DNA from: JBHEMK01 sp046262635
GTDB lineage: Bacteria > Actinomycetota > Thermoleophilia > Gaiellales > Gaiellaceae
DNA length: 40,907 nucleotides
NCBI GenBank assembly: GCA_046262635.1
Contig: JBHEMK010000104.1
Span: 1-40,907 of the forward strand
Reading direction: 5' to 3'
The notes beneath the pieces were generated by a model, which worked only from the letters and a program-made list of their open reading frames with translations, was not told the origin of the DNA and searched no databases. Position 1 is the stretch's first letter. Each line of letters begins with the position of its first letter. Made by a program: the position numbers and the translations under genes. This document shows positions 22,824 through 31,512 of the stretch, one piece after another.

Positions 22824-25800
22824 TCAGCCTGCCTCGGCCGGCTGCTCCTGCAGCCGGCCGAGCTGCGTCCGCGCCTCCGCGGCGGCAACGAGGTTTCCCT
22901 TGCGCTCAGCGAGCTGGAGCGCCTCGCGGAACGCCCACGCCGCCGTATCGTCACCGAGCTCTCTCAAGACCTCGCCGAGGTCGACGAGCGCCTCGACCTT
23001 CATGACCGACGAGTCGGTGGCGAGGACCATCTGCAGTGCGTCCTGCACGAGCATCTTCGCCTCGTCGAACCGCCCGTACCGCGCAAACGACTTGGCCCGC
23101 ACCGAGCGCCACAACGCCTGCGTCTCGACGTCGTCCTCGCCGGCGAGCTCCTGCGCCCGCTGTGTCAGCGCGATCGCCTCATCGAGCCGGTCCTGGGCAT
23201 AGACCGCCCGCGCGAGCATCGCGGTCACCGTCGAAAGGAGGTACCGCTCGCCCATCTGGTCCAGGGACTCGGCGGCGTCCGAGAGCGCAACCTCTGCCCG
23301 CCCGGGATCGCCGGCGAGCATCTCGATCCGGGCGGCGGAGAGCGAGGTCCAGGCGAGGTGCCAGGTCTGCCCACCGAGCTCCTCGATCAGGCTTCGACTC
23401 TCCTGCAGGAGCTGGCGACCTTGCTCGAAGTCTCCCTGCATCGCCCGCAGGTGGCCGAGGAGACAGACCACCCACGCCGCCGAGAGCCGGTTCTCGGAAA
23501 CCTGAGCGAGGATCGTCTCGCAGTGCTCGACTGCCTCCTCGATCGGTGTCGGGCCCCAGCAGGCGGCGAGGGCGTAGCTCGTCGCGTTTGCGCGCTGCTC
23601 CGGCCCGCTCCCGGCTCGCCGCGCGTGCTCGAGACCGCGCGCGCACGCGTCTGCAGCCTCACCGTACCGGCAAGCGGTCCCGTGCACGTACGCGAGAACG
23701 AGGTGGGCCTTCGCCAGCCGCACGTCCTCGCCGGCCTCGGTGAAGACATCGATCGCGACCTCGATCTGCGGAACCGCCCGTTCGATCCACTGCTCAGTCT
23801 CACCCGCGCGCAACTGGAGCAGCAGGTTGAAGAGCGTCGCCTCGGCGCCGAGGCATCTGTCTTCCACCTCGCGGGCCGCCGCGATGCTGTCGCCCAGCAC
23901 CGCGCGCGCGTCGTCGTAGCGTCCGAGGTCGATGAGCAGCGAGCCCAGGTCAGGCAGCAGGGCGAGGCGCGTTCGATCGAGCTGCGGCAGGAGCGCAGCT
24001 GCGCGCTCGAGCAGATTGGCAGCCGCCGACAGGTCGCCCCGGTTGCGCGCGCGTGCTCCGGCCGAAGAGAGCCTGCGCGCGGCATCGGCGCCCACAGCCC
24101 ACCCATGCTCGTCTAGCGGCCCGAGCGCCGCCAGATAGCGGTGCGCCTGTTCGAGGTGATACCCGAGTATCTCCTCGTACTCCCGCGCGCGGTCGCCGTT
24201 GACTCGATCGGCCCAGCGAACGAACTCCTCGTGGAGCGTCGCGCGCCCACGTTTGAGCAGCCCTCCGTAGGTCGTGTCGCGGATCAGCGCGTGCAGGAAG
24301 CGGTGAGCCTCCTCGATGCTTCGTTCGGCGGGATCAGGGCGCACGAGCTGCTTTCGGTTCAGCGCAGCGAGCTTGTCGCCGACCCGATCTCGGAGCACGT
24401 CGGGAACGAGGTGTCGGATCGCATCCTCGGGAAAGACGTAGCCGGCGACCGAGGCGGCCTCGATCACGACGCGTTCCTCGTGGTCGAGGAGGTCGAGGCG
24501 CGCTGCAAGCAGTGCCTGGATCGTCGGGGGAATCGTCGTCAGCGGCAGGTTCCCGGGGGCGCGCCAGTGCCCGTCCTGGAGCTCGATCAGGCCCTCGTCG
24601 ATCATCATCGAGAGGAGCTGCTCGACGAAGAACGGATTCCCCTCGGAGGCCTCAACGATCCTGGTGCGCACGGCTGGTTCGAGCTCCGCGTCGCCGAGCA
24701 GGTTCTCCACCACGCGCGCGCTGTCCGCCGCGCCGAGCGGCCCGAGCTCGAAGCACGCGGCGTTCGATGCGGTTGCCCAGGCGGGGCGGTACTCGACCAG
24801 GGCCGGCCGCGCGTTGCAGAGCAGCAAGACAGGTGCAGCGTCGAGGGCCGTGCCGAGATACTCGATCAAGTCCAGGAAGGTGCCCTCGGCCCAGTGGAGG
24901 TCCTCGATGACGACGACGAGCGCCCGTCGCTCGGCCAGGAGCTCGAACAGCCTGCGCACGCCCCAAAAGAGCTCCGGAACCGGGAACTGCGCGTCCGAGA
25001 GGCCGACGGCGGCAGCCACGCGCGCCACGACGTCTTCGTTGCCCGGCGCGGCAAGCTCGGCGAGTTTGCGGCGGGCGGACTCGACCTGGTCGCGGTCGGA
25101 GATGCCGGCCGCCTCGCGCACCGCCTCGACGAGGGGCCAGAACGTGATGCCGTCGCCGTACGGCAGGCAGCGCCCGCGGATGATCGTCGCAGAAGGCGAG
25201 ACGTGAACGAGCACCTCCTCCCCGAGCCTCGACTTGCCGACGCCGGCGTCACCGAGGAGCGTCACCGTCCGGCACCGCCGCTCGTCGACGACACGGTCGA
25301 AGAGCTCGACAATGCTCGTGAGCTCGGTCTCGCGTCCGATGATCGGAACCTCGCGCCGGCGCAAGGCAGCCTCGTCGCCAGCCAGCACCGACACGAGCCG
25401 ATAGGCCGGGACCCGCTCTGACTTGCCTTTGAGCTCGAGCGGCTCGACTGCCTCCACCTCGACGGCACCGCGGACGAGCCGGTGGGTCGGCTCCCCGATC
25501 AGCACCTCGAGCGCAGGGGCGGCCTGCTCGAGCCTCGCCGCGACATTGACCGTGTCGCCGGTTACGAGGCGCTGCCCGGTCGTGGGATCACCGGCGACGA
25601 CCTCGCCGGTATTGACGCCGGTGCGATTTGCAAGCCGCACGCCCCAACGCTGCTCGAGCTCCTCGTTCAGCGTCGCAAGCGCTTCCTGCATCGCGTGCAC
25701 TGCCCGCACGGCTCGCAGCGCGTCGTCCTCATGGATCCGGGGCAGACCGAACACCGCCATGATCGCGTCGCCGATGTACTTCTCGACTGTCCCACCGTGG

Positions 25801-26030
25801 TGCTCGAGGATGCCGCGCATTTCGTCGAAGTACCGCGACATCACCTCGCGGAGCGACTCGGAGTCGAGCGCCTCGCCGAGGCTCGTTGAGCCCTTCAGGT
25901 CACAGAACACGACGGTGACGACTTTCCGAACCTCGTGCCGGATCTGGGCCGATGCGAGCGGCGTTGCGCAGAAGCCGCACAGCCGGAACCGAGCCGGGTT
26001 CTCCTCGCCGCAGCTGGGGCAGATCTGCAT
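22824..26030 (-). CDS. zinc-ribbon, class III nucleotidyl cyclase, AAA ATPase and TPR protein
   Basis: 1068 aa. Order: zinc ribbon with C4/C7/C18/C21 (CPSCGEENPARFRLCGFC); class III adenylate/guanylate cyclase domain about 35-195, with metal Asp44 in VVFCDLKGST, second metal Asp in IGDAIMAVFG, and NVAARLEQ carrying the transition-state Asn/Arg; AAA ATPase with Walker A GDAGVGKSR and Walker B VVVIEDLHWAEG; then about 450 residues of TPR-like helices (LERAAALLPQLDRTRLALLPDLG, RYDDARAVLGDSIAAA). The cyclase residues needed for catalysis appear intact. This multi-domain type is common in soil actinobacteria; signal and output are unknown. Start ATG 26030 lies 6 nt after TACACT. Confidence 0.92.
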   Translation of the reverse strand: MQICPSCGEENPARFRLCGFCATPLASAQIRHEVRKVVTVVFCDLKGSTSLGEALDSESLREVMSRYFDEMRGILEHHGGTVEKYIGDAIMAVFGLPRIHEDDALRAVRAVHAMQEALATLNEELEQRWGVRLANRTGVNTGEVVAGDPTTGQRLVTGDTVNVAARLEQAAPALEVLIGEPTHRLVRGAVEVEAVEPLELKGKSERVPAYRLVSVLAGDEAALRRREVPIIGRETELTSIVELFDRVVDERRCRTVTLLGDAGVGKSRLGEEVLVHVSPSATIIRGRCLPYGDGITFWPLVEAVREAAGISDRDQVESARRKLAELAAPGNEDVVARVAAAVGLSDAQFPVPELFWGVRRLFELLAERRALVVVIEDLHWAEGTFLDLIEYLGTALDAAPVLLLCNARPALVEYRPAWATASNAACFELGPLGAADSARVVENLLGDAELEPAVRTRIVEASEGNPFFVEQLLSMMIDEGLIELQDGHWRAPGNLPLTTIPPTIQALLAARLDLLDHEERVVIEAASVAGYVFPEDAIRHLVPDVLRDRVGDKLAALNRKQLVRPDPAERSIEEAHRFLHALIRDTTYGGLLKRGRATLHEEFVRWADRVNGDRAREYEEILGYHLEQAHRYLAALGPLDEHGWAVGADAARRLSSAGARARNRGDLSAAANLLERAAALLPQLDRTRLALLPDLGSLLIDLGRYDDARAVLGDSIAAAREVEDRCLGAEATLFNLLLQLRAGETEQWIERAVPQIEVAIDVFTEAGEDVRLAKAHLVLAYVHGTACRYGEAADACARGLEHARRAGSGPEQRANATSYALAACWGPTPIEEAVEHCETILAQVSENRLSAAWVVCLLGHLRAMQGDFEQGRQLLQESRSLIEELGGQTWHLAWTSLSAARIEMLAGDPGRAEVALSDAAESLDQMGERYLLSTVTAMLARAVYAQDRLDEAIALTQRAQELAGEDDVETQALWRSVRAKSFARYGRFDEAKMLVQDALQMVLATDSSVMKVEALVDLGEVLRELGDDTAAWAFREALQLAERKGNLVAAAEARTQLGRLQEQPAEAG

Positions 26031-26036
26031 AGATCG

Positions 26037-26042
26037 AGTGTA
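26037..26042 (-). promoter_or_regulatory. -10 hexamer of the cyclase gene
   Basis: TACACT on the minus strand, 6 nt before ATG 26030. A divergent -10 lies 37 bp away. Confidence 0.5.
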
Positions 26043-26078
26043 GGCGATTGCCCGCAAGGGAGAAGGAGCCCGATCGCG

Positions 26079-26084
26079 TACAGT
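26079..26084 (+). promoter_or_regulatory. -10 hexamer of the 73-aa gene
   Basis: TACAGT, 9 nt before ATG 26094; divergent from the cyclase promoter. Confidence 0.4.
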
Positions 26085-26093
26085 GGCGCTCGC

Positions 26094-26315
26094 ATGGACT
26101 CTCGGGGCGACGGTGGTGACCTAGTCGCGCGGCTGGACTCCCTGACCGTCGAGCTCCGTGAGGAGCTCGGGCAACGGTTGCGCGACGCCAAGACCGACGT
26201 CGAGGCGGACGAGGTATTCCTCTTCGCGGGACTGATCCGCGGCGCGCTTCGGAGCGCGCTGGACTACGCGGAGTCCGTCAGGGAGGAGCTCGAACGGCGG
26301 ACGCGAGGCGTGTAA
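26094..26315 (+). CDS. small hypothetical helical protein, 73 aa
   Basis: Highly charged and helical: LVARLDSLTVELREELGQRL followed by RDAKTDVEADEVFLFAGLIR and a C-terminal DYAESVREELERRTRGV. Probably a soluble helical hairpin. It is divergent from the cyclase gene, their starts 63 bp apart with facing promoters, so shared control is possible. The longer open frame upstream (from 25935) is a shadow of the cyclase gene. Family not recognised. Confidence 0.7.
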   Translation: MDSRGDGGDLVARLDSLTVELREELGQRLRDAKTDVEADEVFLFAGLIRGALRSALDYAESVREELERRTRGV

Positions 26316-26437
26316 CACCGCGAGCGTGGACTCCGCGGAAGACGACAGACCGGTAGACCTCTCGGCGGCGGAGGCTTCGGAGCAGGCAGAGAGTCGGCCC
26401 GAATACCGACCCCCCCGCCAAAGTCCGATGCCGCGCC

Positions 26438-27112
26438 TTACGACGCGGAGATCTCGAAGACACCCTCGCTGCCACGGAAGAACCTGGCGAGGCCCGAGTC
26501 ATCGCTCGCGTTGAAGACGTCGCTGTTGTGGTCGGTGAACATGCCGGACGGTGTGCCAACACAGGTCAGCGCTGGCTCATCGCCGCTCCAGGATGAGAAT
26601 GACGCTTTGACCGCATAGGGGCTCCAGTAGCCCTGGCTGAGCAGCAGCCTCGCCTCGCCGATGTCGGCGGTGGTGGAGATACCAGCCGTCCCGTCGACCT
26701 TGGCAAAGCAGAGGGGCTGCGCGTTTGTGTGCGGGTTTGCCGAGCTCGTTGCTGCCGTCGTGATCCTGCCATTGACCCAGCTGCAACCGTCAGATACGAA
26801 CCAGTCGTAGGTGGTGCTCGGAGTGATGCTCGATCCGAAGGAGAAGAGCGGATTGACACCCGGGAACGTGGCAGTGAAGCTTCCGTTGCTGCCGACCGTG
26901 ACGAACTGCGCCTCCTCGTAGGTATTCCCGAAGCTTGAATCGTCAAGCAGCTGGACGAAGACCTGTCCGTTGTATGTGCAGGACCGCGCACCCGTGACGG
27001 TAATGCTGGTCGAAGTCGTCGACGCGGAGGTACTCACAAGAGTGGCGCTGGCGCCTCCCGGGAACACGAAGACGCCTGCGGCCACAATTGCCGCTTGTAA
27101 CACCCTGCGCAT
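26438..27112 (-). CDS. secreted protein of unknown function, 224 aa
   Basis: Signal peptide MRRVLQAAIVAAGVFVFPGGASA with predicted cleavage at ASA-T. The mature protein begins with a Ser/Thr-rich strand (TLVSTSASTTSTSITVTG) and continues beta-rich with RSCTYNGQVFVQLLDD and TYDWFVSDGCSWVNGRI; the fold resembles an extracellular Ig/fibronectin-like sandwich. Four Cys could form disulphides. ATG 27112 has RBS AAGGGG 6 nt upstream; the upstream frame to 27268 is not homologous. No neighbour gives a function. Confidence 0.82.
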   Translation of the reverse strand: MRRVLQAAIVAAGVFVFPGGASATLVSTSASTTSTSITVTGARSCTYNGQVFVQLLDDSSFGNTYEEAQFVTVGSNGSFTATFPGVNPLFSFGSSITPSTTYDWFVSDGCSWVNGRITTAATSSANPHTNAQPLCFAKVDGTAGISTTADIGEARLLLSQGYWSPYAVKASFSSWSGDEPALTCVGTPSGMFTDHNSDVFNASDDSGLARFFRGSEGVFEISAS

Positions 27113-27729
27113 ACCAACCCCTTTTTCCTGCCCCGGCGGGGCTCTTGAACGAAGACGCGACCCGCTCGCTCTATCGGCGGCTTTCCGACGGAGCTTTAAC
27201 CTTCCGCGGGCATACGCTGGGGCGTCTTGACGAGGTGACCGATGAGGCGGCGCCGTCATTGCGTCCACGGGAAGAGCTGCGGGGTCGCAGCCCCAACGTT
27301 CTTCGCATGGCTCGTCTCGCCGCTTCTGGCGGGTTCCGGCTCCGGTGCTCGCTCAGACCCGCTCCCGGTTCGGGGCGGCTGGCCTCTGACCGAAGACGGA
27401 TTGGTGGTCGGGAGGCGTCGACGCTGGAAATCACGAAGGGTGTTCCGGAACCGCCGACCTGCTCGCCGGATCTACGCCGGGTAATGCTCACGCCGCGGCG
27501 CCTGGGCACGACTGGTCAAACTGAACCACGCAAGGCAGCGGGGCAGCCGTCGCGGCGCGCACCTCCCGGGCGAGGGAGAGCTCGCGCCGAAGTTGAGCAG
27601 GACGGAACCGGCCACGTTGTTCGGTTCGGCGCGGCCGATCGAAACGGCTCGCCACGCAACCAGGCTCCCGTCGCCTCAGTTTGTCTCCAACGGATCGAGC
27701 CGCCCTTGAGCAGGAGGTGTTCCGCCGTT
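27113..27729. other. intergenic region before the SIR2-STAND cassette
   Basis: About 620 bp between divergent genes. Open frames here are Arg/Pro-rich shadows without family resemblance. No tRNA, att-like direct repeat or insertion sequence end was seen, so there is no direct evidence for how the cassette arrived. Confidence 0.45.
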
Positions 27730-27735
27730 TAGTGT
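27730..27735 (+). promoter_or_regulatory. -10 hexamer of the SIR2-STAND operon
   Basis: TAGTGT, 10 nt before GTG 27746; no Shine-Dalgarno. Confidence 0.35.
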
Positions 27736-27745
27736 CGAATCCACG

Positions 27746-28669
27746 GTGGCTGCGAACACAGCTCTCACTCGGCATTTTCAGATCGTCGCGAGGCGGCTTG
27801 GTACCGGCTCGGTCGTTCCGTTCGTCGGGGCGGGCGCGAACCTCTGCGAACGACCCGACGGAGCGGATTGGCAGCATGACGGCTATCTGCCGAGCGGCGC
27901 CGAGTTGGCCAATTACCTCGCGGAGGCGTACGCGTACCCGGAACGCCGGCGCGACCTGCTGCGCGTCTCGCAGTGGGTCGATCTCGCCGGCAGCCCGCGC
28001 GCGCTCGTCGACGAACTGCACACAGTCTTCAGCCGCCAGTATCAACCGAACAAGCTTCACCGCTTCCTCGCCGAGCTGCCGCGGACGCTACGGAACCAGG
28101 AGCGCCCGGTGTGCGGACAGCTACTGCTGACGACGAACTACGACGACGTGCTCGAGCGCGCGTTCCGGGAGGCGGACGAGCCGGTCGACGTCGTGATCTA
28201 TGAGACGCGGCGGCAGGAGCAGCGGTTCGTGCATCGGCGGCCGGAGGGTGAGCGGGTGACGATCGACGACCCAGCGAAGTACCGTGAGTTCGCCCTGGAG
28301 CGGCGGTCGGTGATCTTGAAGATCCACGGCGATGTCGACGTCGACCGCGATCGCGAGACGTTCGTCGTGACCGAGGACCATTACATCGACTACCTCGCGG
28401 GCGAGAGCGTGCGGGCGCTGGTACCGGCGTACCTCATGCGGAGGATCCGCGAGAGCGACCTGTTGTTCCTCGGCTACTCCATGCGCGACTGGAACCTGCG
28501 TGTGATCCTGCGCCAGATCTGGTCGGAGCAAGGAATCAGCACAGGCGGCTGGTCGATCCAGCTCGACCCCGGCGAGATCGACCGACGTTTCTGGGCGACG
28601 CAGCGGATCGACATCGTCGACATCGCGCTCGAGGATTGGGTCGACGGGATGCGCGAGCATCTCGCGTGA
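27746..28669 (+). CDS. SIR2-family (SIR2_2) NADase-like effector
   Basis: 307 aa, a free-standing SIR2-like domain. NAD-binding start VVPFVGAGANL (FVGAG at 26-30), LLLTTNYDDVLERAF with Asn131, ILKIHGDVD with His194 as the expected catalytic His, FVVTEDHYIDYL and LLFLGYSMRDWNLRVIL. These five blocks define the SIR2_2 class found in prokaryotic defence (ThsA, DSR, Avs5, SIR2-pAgo), where SIR2 cleaves NAD+ on infection. This function is inferred from the family. The TGA stop overlaps the GTG start of the STAND gene (GTGA), so the two products are made in step and probably form one system. Confidence 0.88.
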   Translation: MAANTALTRHFQIVARRLGTGSVVPFVGAGANLCERPDGADWQHDGYLPSGAELANYLAEAYAYPERRRDLLRVSQWVDLAGSPRALVDELHTVFSRQYQPNKLHRFLAELPRTLRNQERPVCGQLLLTTNYDDVLERAFREADEPVDVVIYETRRQEQRFVHRRPEGERVTIDDPAKYREFALERRSVILKIHGDVDVDRDRETFVVTEDHYIDYLAGESVRALVPAYLMRRIRESDLLFLGYSMRDWNLRVILRQIWSEQGISTGGWSIQLDPGEIDRRFWATQRIDIVDIALEDWVDGMREHLA

Positions 28670-31035
28670 GCGCTGTGACCGCGGACACCATGGGCAGGGT
28701 CGACGCCGTGCGGCGCTCTCCCTACCAGGGGCTCGTGCCTTACGGAGAGTCCGACGCCGAGTGGTTCTTCGGCCGGGACGAATGGTGCGAAGTGATCGGC
28801 GACAACCTGCGTGCCTACCGGATCACGGTCCTGTACGGTGCGAGCGGCGTCGGCAAGAGCTCCGTCCTTCGTGCGGGCCTCATGCGGCGGCTCGTCGACG
28901 AGGCGCGCGAAGACGTCGCTCTCCGCGCGGCGCCGCGCCTCCTCCCGGTCGTCTTCTCCGCCTGGAGCGGCGGCGACCCCGTGGCCGCGCTGAGGGACGC
29001 CGTCACCGCCTCTGCCGGCGCGATCGCGGCGGATCTCGTTCGCGACCGACCGGAAGGATCGCTCGGCGACGCCCTCGGCGCCTGGTCGGCCCAGATCGAC
29101 GGCCCACTCCTCGTCGTCCTCGACCAGCTCGAGGAGCTCTTCGTCTACCACGACCGCCCCGACGGATCCGCGCTCGAGCAGATCGGAGACGCACTGCGCC
29201 GCCGCGAGGGCCGCATCCACTGGCTGCTCTCGATCCGCGAGGATGCGCTCGCAAACCTCGACCGGTTCGATGGATACGTCCCCGGCCTGCTCGACCATCT
29301 ACTGCGGCTCGAGCACCTCGATCGGGACGCCGCTCGCGAAGCGATCGTCGCACCGCTCCAGCGCTGGAACCGGGTCGCAGCGGTGCCCGGCGAGGAGATC
29401 GAGCCGGAGCCACAGCTCGTCGAGGCGGTACTCGACCAGGTGACCGCCGGAAAGGTCTCGCTCGCCACAACTGCCGCGGGCTCCCCCACCAGTGCCGGAA
29501 CCGGCGTCGAGGCACCGTATCTCCAGCTCGTGCTTTCGCGCCTGTGGGAGGAAGAACACCGCCGCTCGGGTGCGGCCGCGCAACTGCTGCGCCTGCAGAC
29601 GCTCGAGCAGCTGGGGGGCGCTGAGCGGATCGTGCGCACCCACCTGGACTCGACGATGGGCACGCTGCCGCTCGCCGACCGTGACGGGGCGGCGGCCGTC
29701 TTCCACTATCTCGTCACTCCGTCCGGGACGAAGATCGCACACAGGCTGCCCGACCTCGCGGAGTATGGGGCCCTTCCCGAGGCGCGCGTGTCGGAGGTCC
29801 TGAACCGGCTCTCCGCCGGGGATGTCAGGATCCTCCGCCCGCTCGGTGAGGACAAGTACGAGATCTACCACGACGTGCTGGCAGCACCGATCCTCGACTG
29901 GAGAGCACGCCATATCCGCGCACAGGTGCACGCGGTCCGCGAGCGGAAGCGGCGTCTGCTTCGGCGAGTCCTCGTCGGCGTCGGAATCCTCGCCCTCGCG
30001 GGGATTGCGAGCTTCCTGGCCCTGTGGCGACTGCAGGCCGACAAGACGAGCGACGTGCAACGGAAGCTCCAGATCGCCCAAGCGCAGAGCGCTCCCGATG
30101 TCGTCGCGGTTCTCGCCGGGCACACCGACGTCGTCTACAGCGCCCGGTTCAGCCGCGACGGCACCCACGTCGTCACGGCGAGCGCCGACAAGACGGCGCG
30201 CATCTGGAACGTCCGCCACCCCAGCCGGGCCCCGGTTGTACTGCGAGCCGGAAAGCCTCTCATCGCCGCATCATTCAGTCCCGACGGCAAGTTCGTCGTC
30301 ACCGCTGGTACCGACGACGGAATGGTGCGCGTGTGGGACTGGCGCACACGCCGGGTACTCGCGGATCTGCAGGCGAACGGGACAGGCCTGGACGACGTCG
30401 CGTTCAGCCCGGACGGCACTCGCGTCGTGACGGCCGGCGACGACGGACTCGCCCGCATCTGGGCCTGGAGGGCCGGAAAGCTCGTCGCCAACCTCGAAGT
30501 GGACGGCGTCGTCCGGAGCGCGAGCTTCAGCCCCGACGGAAAACTTCTTGCGACCGCGAGCGACGACGGAGGGGCCCGCGTGTGGGACTGGAAGGCGAAG
30601 AACATCGTCACGGTTTTCCGCGCGTCGAAGATCGGCACGGCCTACGACGCAGCCTTCGACGCCTCCGGCGAACGGCTGGTCACTGCAGGCCAGGACGGAT
30701 CGGCGCGAATCTGGAGCCTTCGCACCCGCCGTCGGCTTGCGCTCCTCGGCGGCCATGCTGACGGAGGTCTGCGAACCGCCGACTTCAGTCCCGACGGCGG
30801 TCTGATCGTTACGAACGGTAGGGCCGGCAACCCCGAGGTCTGGAACTGGCGTGCGCGCCTCCTCTCGACGTTGGAGCAGCCCGGCAGCGCGGAGAGCGCA
30901 GCGTTCAGCCCGGACGGCCGGATGGTCGTTGCGCCGAGCTACGAGTCGTTGGTACTCCTTTTCCATGTGCCACGCTCGATCTCGCGCTCGACGCTGTGTC
31001 GGCGAAGCGGACGTCCGACGGCCGACTGTCCGTGA
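28666..31035 (+). CDS. nSTAND1 NTPase with membrane segment and WD40 propeller
   Basis: 789 aa. nSTAND1 head SPYQGLVPYGESDAEWFFGR, Walker A YGASGVGKSS (about 57-66), Walker B LLVVLDQLEELF with D153/E156/E157, sensor-like SIREDALANLDRF, and a winged-helix-type region ending YEIYHDVLAAPILDWR. Then a basic stretch and one hydrophobic segment (about 431-456, VLVGVGILALAGIASFLALW). The C-terminal part (about 478-765) has seven WD40 blades, each with FSPDG- and RVWDW-like ends: a full propeller. STAND proteins oligomerise when the sensor domain (here WD40) binds a ligand. GTG 28666 is in the SIR2 stop. After the seventh blade the frame ends early while a CARDB-like domain follows in other frames. 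Confidence 0.88.
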   Translation: MSAVTADTMGRVDAVRRSPYQGLVPYGESDAEWFFGRDEWCEVIGDNLRAYRITVLYGASGVGKSSVLRAGLMRRLVDEAREDVALRAAPRLLPVVFSAWSGGDPVAALRDAVTASAGAIAADLVRDRPEGSLGDALGAWSAQIDGPLLVVLDQLEELFVYHDRPDGSALEQIGDALRRREGRIHWLLSIREDALANLDRFDGYVPGLLDHLLRLEHLDRDAAREAIVAPLQRWNRVAAVPGEEIEPEPQLVEAVLDQVTAGKVSLATTAAGSPTSAGTGVEAPYLQLVLSRLWEEEHRRSGAAAQLLRLQTLEQLGGAERIVRTHLDSTMGTLPLADRDGAAAVFHYLVTPSGTKIAHRLPDLAEYGALPEARVSEVLNRLSAGDVRILRPLGEDKYEIYHDVLAAPILDWRARHIRAQVHAVRERKRRLLRRVLVGVGILALAGIASFLALWRLQADKTSDVQRKLQIAQAQSAPDVVAVLAGHTDVVYSARFSRDGTHVVTASADKTARIWNVRHPSRAPVVLRAGKPLIAASFSPDGKFVVTAGTDDGMVRVWDWRTRRVLADLQANGTGLDDVAFSPDGTRVVTAGDDGLARIWAWRAGKLVANLEVDGVVRSASFSPDGKLLATASDDGGARVWDWKAKNIVTVFRASKIGTAYDAAFDASGERLVTAGQDGSARIWSLRTRRRLALLGGHADGGLRTADFSPDGGLIVTNGRAGNPEVWNWRARLLSTLEQPGSAESAAFSPDGRMVVAPSYESLVLLFHVPRSISRSTLCRRSGRPTADCP

Positions 31036-31275
31036 GACGGCCGATCCACAACGTCGGAGACGCGCGCGCGTTTGGGATTGTGGTCAGGCTGACGGGCGCG
31101 AAAGCCTACGCGACGCTCACCGTCCCGGCCCTGAAGCCGGGCGCGAGCGTCCTCGTCTCCTCCTCGTTGCACTCGCCGCGGTCGTCACCCGCCTCTCCGC
31201 CCCCGTCAACCGGGGCGGGAAACAGGGTGCTGAGGCGAGCTACGCGAACAACGTGGCGAACGCGACCCACTTCCC
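30963..31275 (+). pseudogene. frame-broken CARDB-like domain after the WD40 gene
   Basis: Immediately after the last WD40 blade, the third frame reads ATLDLALDAVSAKRTSDGRL, PIHNVGDARAFGIVVRLTG and TVPALKPGASVLV, the layout of a CARDB/DUF11 beta-sandwich. Near 31165 it passes to the next frame, which gives VALAAVVTRLSAP and EASYANNVANAT, the usual E-x-x-x-NN-A end of such domains. Both joints can be repaired by adding one base (a C after GTGCC near 30975 would fuse it to the propeller). So the STAND protein may once have carried, or may really carry, this extra domain. No start codon supports an independent gene. Confidence 0.5.
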
Positions 31276-31512
31276 GTCGAGTCACTCGTCATCGACCTCA
31301 TCGGCGACAGAGTCGCTTGAGGCGACTCAGGTGAGGATCCGCGGCACATCCGTGCCCATCCCCGTCGTCGCGGGCGGCACGGGCCGGCCTCGCGCCTCCG
31401 CGCTCGTCGCACCGCTTCCTCCCGGCGGGAGCAGGCGACTTCCGCAGCGGCTGAGGATCCCGACCGCCGCAGGCGGCATCGCCGGTGATTCCGCATGAGG
31501 CCGGGGTAGCCC
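31276..31512. other. spacer after the broken domain
   Basis: About 240 bp. One frame keeps LPVESLVIDLIGDRVA before a stop at 31317-31319, possibly the true C-terminus of the broken gene; the rest shows nothing. Confidence 0.3.
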
